NCBI GenBank assembly: GCA_035701115.1 | Contig: DASSOA010000025.1 | Location: forward strand, 1 to 8,419 | Length of the DNA: 8,419 nt | Direction: 5' to 3' | DNA from: DASSKW01 sp035701115 | GTDB taxonomy: Bacteria > Pseudomonadota > Gammaproteobacteria > Natronospirales > REEB76 | Shown here: in pieces, positions 7,185 through 8,419 of the stretch | Numbering within the stretch: the first letter of the stretch is position 1 | Layout: every line of letters starts with the position of its first letter | The notes under the pieces: generated by a model | Told to the model about the DNA's origin: nothing | The model's database searches: none | Seen by the model: the letters and a program-made list of their open reading frames with translations, nothing else | Made by a program: the position numbers and the translations under genes

Positions 7185-7230
7185 TGCTATTCGCCGTCCC
7201 GGTAATCGAGCGCCTGATCAGAGTGCCTAT

Positions 7231-8031
7231 TCATTTGGATTCCTTGAGCCAGCTGGCGGGACGTTTCTCCAGAAATGCCGACAGGCCCTCCTGGCCTTCC
7301 TTCGACACGCGAAGCTGCGCGATGATGTTCGCCGTCTTGCTGCGCAGATTGCGTTGCGCGGAAGTCGAAAGCGCAACCTGGCTCGCGATCAGGTTTTTGG
7401 CGGCCGTCAGCGCCTTGGGTCCGCCTTTCAAAATCAGCGCAACTTCGCGTTCGACTGCTGCATCCAGTTTGTCGGCATCCGTGACTTCGTGCACCAGCCC
7501 GATCTCGCGCGCCCGGTCTGCCGTGATGACATCGGAAGTCAGAAAATAGCGCCGGGCATTATGCGCGCCGATGGCTGCGATGACATAAGGTGAGATCACC
7601 GACGGGACCAGTCCGAGCCGGACTTCGCTGAGTGAAAACTTGGCAGTACTCGATGCAATGGCAATATCGCAGCAGGCAACCAGGCCCACGCCACCGCCGA
7701 ATGTCGCGCCGTTCACCCTGGCAATGGTGGGGATGCGCATGCCGTCCAGCGTGCTCATCAGTTCGGCCAGTCTCAATGCATCTTCGATGTTGCGGGCTTC
7801 ATCGTATTGGGCGCTGGCGCGCATCCAGTTCACGTCGGCCCCGGCCGAGAACGATTTGCCGGCGCCGGTGAGTATCACCACCCGGACCGATTTATCGTTG
7901 TCGAGCGCGACCAGTCTGTCGGTAAGTTCGGCGATCACCGTGTCATCGAACGCGTTGTGCTTATCGGCACGATTCAGCGTCAGGGTGGCGACGCCGCGGG
8001 AGTCTTTGGTTAGGAGGACTGTGTCTGTCAT
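7231..8031 (-). CDS. liuC: Methylglutaconyl-CoA hydratase (enoyl-CoA hydratase family)
   Basis: This 266-residue crotonase-fold enzyme is predicted to hydrate 3-methylglutaconyl-CoA to HMG-CoA in leucine breakdown. LNRADKHNAFDD (19-30) is the family N-terminal motif. FSAGADVNWM (61-70) and NGATFGGGVGL (107-117) form the two backbone oxyanion-hole segments. Glu136 in SLSEVRLGLVPS corresponds to the second catalytic glutamate (E164 in rat crotonase). The first glutamate (E144, in GGGCE) is replaced by Gly116. I recall the GGGVGL form from bacterial LiuC-like proteins, so it may be a subgroup trait. The assignment over a generic enoyl-CoA hydratase rests on the adjacent carboxylase and lyase genes. 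It precedes liuD by 46 nt. An AAAGG lies 10 nt before the ATG. Its leader carries the diverged palindrome at 8051-8075. Confidence 0.88.
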   Translation of the reverse strand: MTDTVLLTKDSRGVATLTLNRADKHNAFDDTVIAELTDRLVALDNDKSVRVVILTGAGKSFSAGADVNWMRASAQYDEARNIEDALRLAELMSTLDGMRIPTIARVNGATFGGGVGLVACCDIAIASSTAKFSLSEVRLGLVPSVISPYVIAAIGAHNARRYFLTSDVITADRAREIGLVHEVTDADKLDAAVEREVALILKGGPKALTAAKNLIASQVALSTSAQRNLRSKTANIIAQLRVSKEGQEGLSAFLEKRPASWLKESK

Positions 8032-8050
8032 GGTTCAGTAGCCTTTCTTT

Positions 8051-8075
8051 CGTCATTTCGGTTAAGACCGGCATC
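8051..8075. repeat. Left palindrome, diverged copy
   Basis: ATTTCGGT (8055-8062) and ACCGGCAT (8067-8074) form an 8-bp stem with one T-C mismatch and one G-T wobble around a 4-nt TAAG loop. The flanking CGTC before it matches the complement of GACG beside the right palindrome. Compared with the right copy, two stem positions have changed on both arms so that pairing is kept. It lies between the GIY-YIG stop and the liuC start. No U-run follows, so it is not a terminator. Confidence 0.5.
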
Positions 8076-8078
8076 TGC

Positions 8079-8363
8079 TCAAATAATTTCAGGGTAGAGG
8101 TCGCGCCATTGGGGGTTTATTTCTTCGATTAATCGGAGTTTCCAGTCGCGGTTCCACTTCTTGATGGCTTTCTCACGGTTGATTGCCGATTGCATCGTTT
8201 CATGCTGTTCAAACCATACTAATGTGTGTACCCCATATTTTTCTGTAAAACCTTCTACTACGCTGTTTTTATGTTCCCAGACTCGCTTTATGAGGTTCGA
8301 GGTTACACCGATATACAAAGTTCCATTTTTCTCACTGGTGAGAATGTAAACACAAGGTTGCAT
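8079..8363 (-). CDS. Small GIY-YIG endonuclease-domain protein
   Basis: This is a 94-residue protein that is almost entirely a single GIY-YIG nuclease domain, of the short stand-alone kind related to the UvrC N-terminal domain and YhbQ. The GIY strand is VYIL (5-8) with Tyr6. The YIG strand is LYIGVTSNL (16-24) with Tyr17. Arg27, His31 and the metal-binding Glu64 (NREKAIKKW) complete the expected active site. The basic C-terminal helix around KKWNRDWKLR (68-77) may bind DNA. The ATG at 8361-8363 is preferred over the TTG just before it; neither has a clear Shine-Dalgarno. The gene is AT-rich relative to its neighbours and flanked by palindromic repeats, which suggests it was acquired. Cellular roles of this short family are, to my knowledge, poorly defined. 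Confidence 0.88.
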   Translation of the reverse strand: MQPCVYILTSEKNGTLYIGVTSNLIKRVWEHKNSVVEGFTEKYGVHTLVWFEQHETMQSAINREKAIKKWNRDWKLRLIEEINPQWRDLYPEII

Positions 8364-8381
8364 CAATCTGATTCAAGACTG

Positions 8382-8406
8382 GATTCCCGCCTTCGCGGGA
8401 ATGACG
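8382..8406. repeat. Right palindrome, dRS3-like
   Basis: A perfect 8-bp stem, ATTCCCGC (8383-8390) and GCGGGAAT (8395-8402), encloses a CTTC loop and is followed by GACGG. The ATTCCC-N8-GGGAAT pattern is that of the neisserial dRS3 repeat, and I recall near-identical elements dispersed in many other proteobacterial genomes. It lies 19 nt upstream of the GIY-YIG start codon. Confidence 0.7.
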
Positions 8407-8419
8407 GAGAAGAGGGCTA

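Larger units (their letters stand above)
8039..8419. mobile_element. Candidate small inverted-repeat unit carrying a GIY-YIG gene
   Basis: A GIY-YIG endonuclease gene is bracketed by two related palindromes in inverted orientation. From TAGCC at 8039-8043 and the complement of GGCTA at 8415-8419, the two ends align inward over 37 positions with 26 matches and one gap; the core (8051-8075 against 8406-8382) matches at 18 of 25. The interior has about 43% GC (counted over 8101-8340), against about 65% in a 60-base sample of the neighbouring liuC. No target-site duplication can be judged because the window ends at 8419. The unit and its mobility are inferred; the repeats and base composition are seen directly. 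Confidence 0.35.

Noticed and set aside
8051..8075. Left palindrome as a terminator of the GIY-YIG transcript
   Set aside because: The minus strand after the hairpin reads GACGAAAGAAAGG, with no U-run, and liuC would then lack an obvious promoter.
8364..8366. TTG start one codon upstream of the GIY-YIG ATG
   Set aside because: The ATG next to it is the stronger start codon, and neither has a Shine-Dalgarno that would favour the TTG.

Overview
The window looks like an ordinary chromosomal segment of a GC-rich proteobacterium. The gene families fit a beta- or gammaproteobacterium, but I cannot resolve the lineage further from sequence alone. One plus-strand gene enters from the left edge. Everything else is on the minus strand and reads from right to left.

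Layout. Positions 2-931 (+) hold the 3' part of a YcaD-like major facilitator transporter. It converges on the minus-strand block, and a strong hairpin with a U-tract on the minus side (930-956) ends that block. Reading the minus strand from the right edge, the genes are: a small AT-rich GIY-YIG endonuclease gene (8079-8363), methylglutaconyl-CoA hydratase (liuC-like, 7231-8031), biotin-carrying alpha subunit of methylcrotonyl-CoA carboxylase (liuD-like, 5220-7184), hydroxymethylglutaryl-CoA lyase (liuE-like, 4249-5163), a small predicted secreted protein (3709-4230), D-alanine-D-alanine ligase (2556-3656), 2,3-bisphosphoglycerate-dependent phosphoglycerate mutase (1794-2540) and an HSD17B10-like short-chain dehydrogenase (984-1751).

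How the genes work together. LiuD, LiuC and LiuE carry out the last three steps of leucine/isovalerate breakdown: 3-methylcrotonyl-CoA to 3-methylglutaconyl-CoA to HMG-CoA to acetoacetate plus acetyl-CoA. Isovaleryl-CoA dehydrogenase and the carboxyltransferase (beta) subunit are not in the window; the usual operon order would place them beyond the right edge. The dehydrogenase at the far end resembles the 2-methyl-3-hydroxybutyryl-CoA dehydrogenase of isoleucine breakdown, a related theme. Between these two catabolic parts sit a cell-wall gene (ddl) and a glycolysis gene (gpmA), probably driven from their own promoter at about 3700.

The most interesting part is the right end. The GIY-YIG gene is much more AT-rich than its neighbours. 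It is bracketed by two palindromes in inverted orientation (8051-8075 and 8382-8406) that share the same 8-bp stem, 4-nt loop layout. The left copy has diverged but keeps pairing through compensatory changes, and weaker similarity runs outward to a shared TAGCC at 8039 and 8419. This looks like a small mobile or REP-like unit lodged in the liu operon. A second, unrelated hairpin repeat lies between liuD and liuE. No RNA genes or CRISPR arrays were seen, and no stretch over 300 bases lacks a gene.
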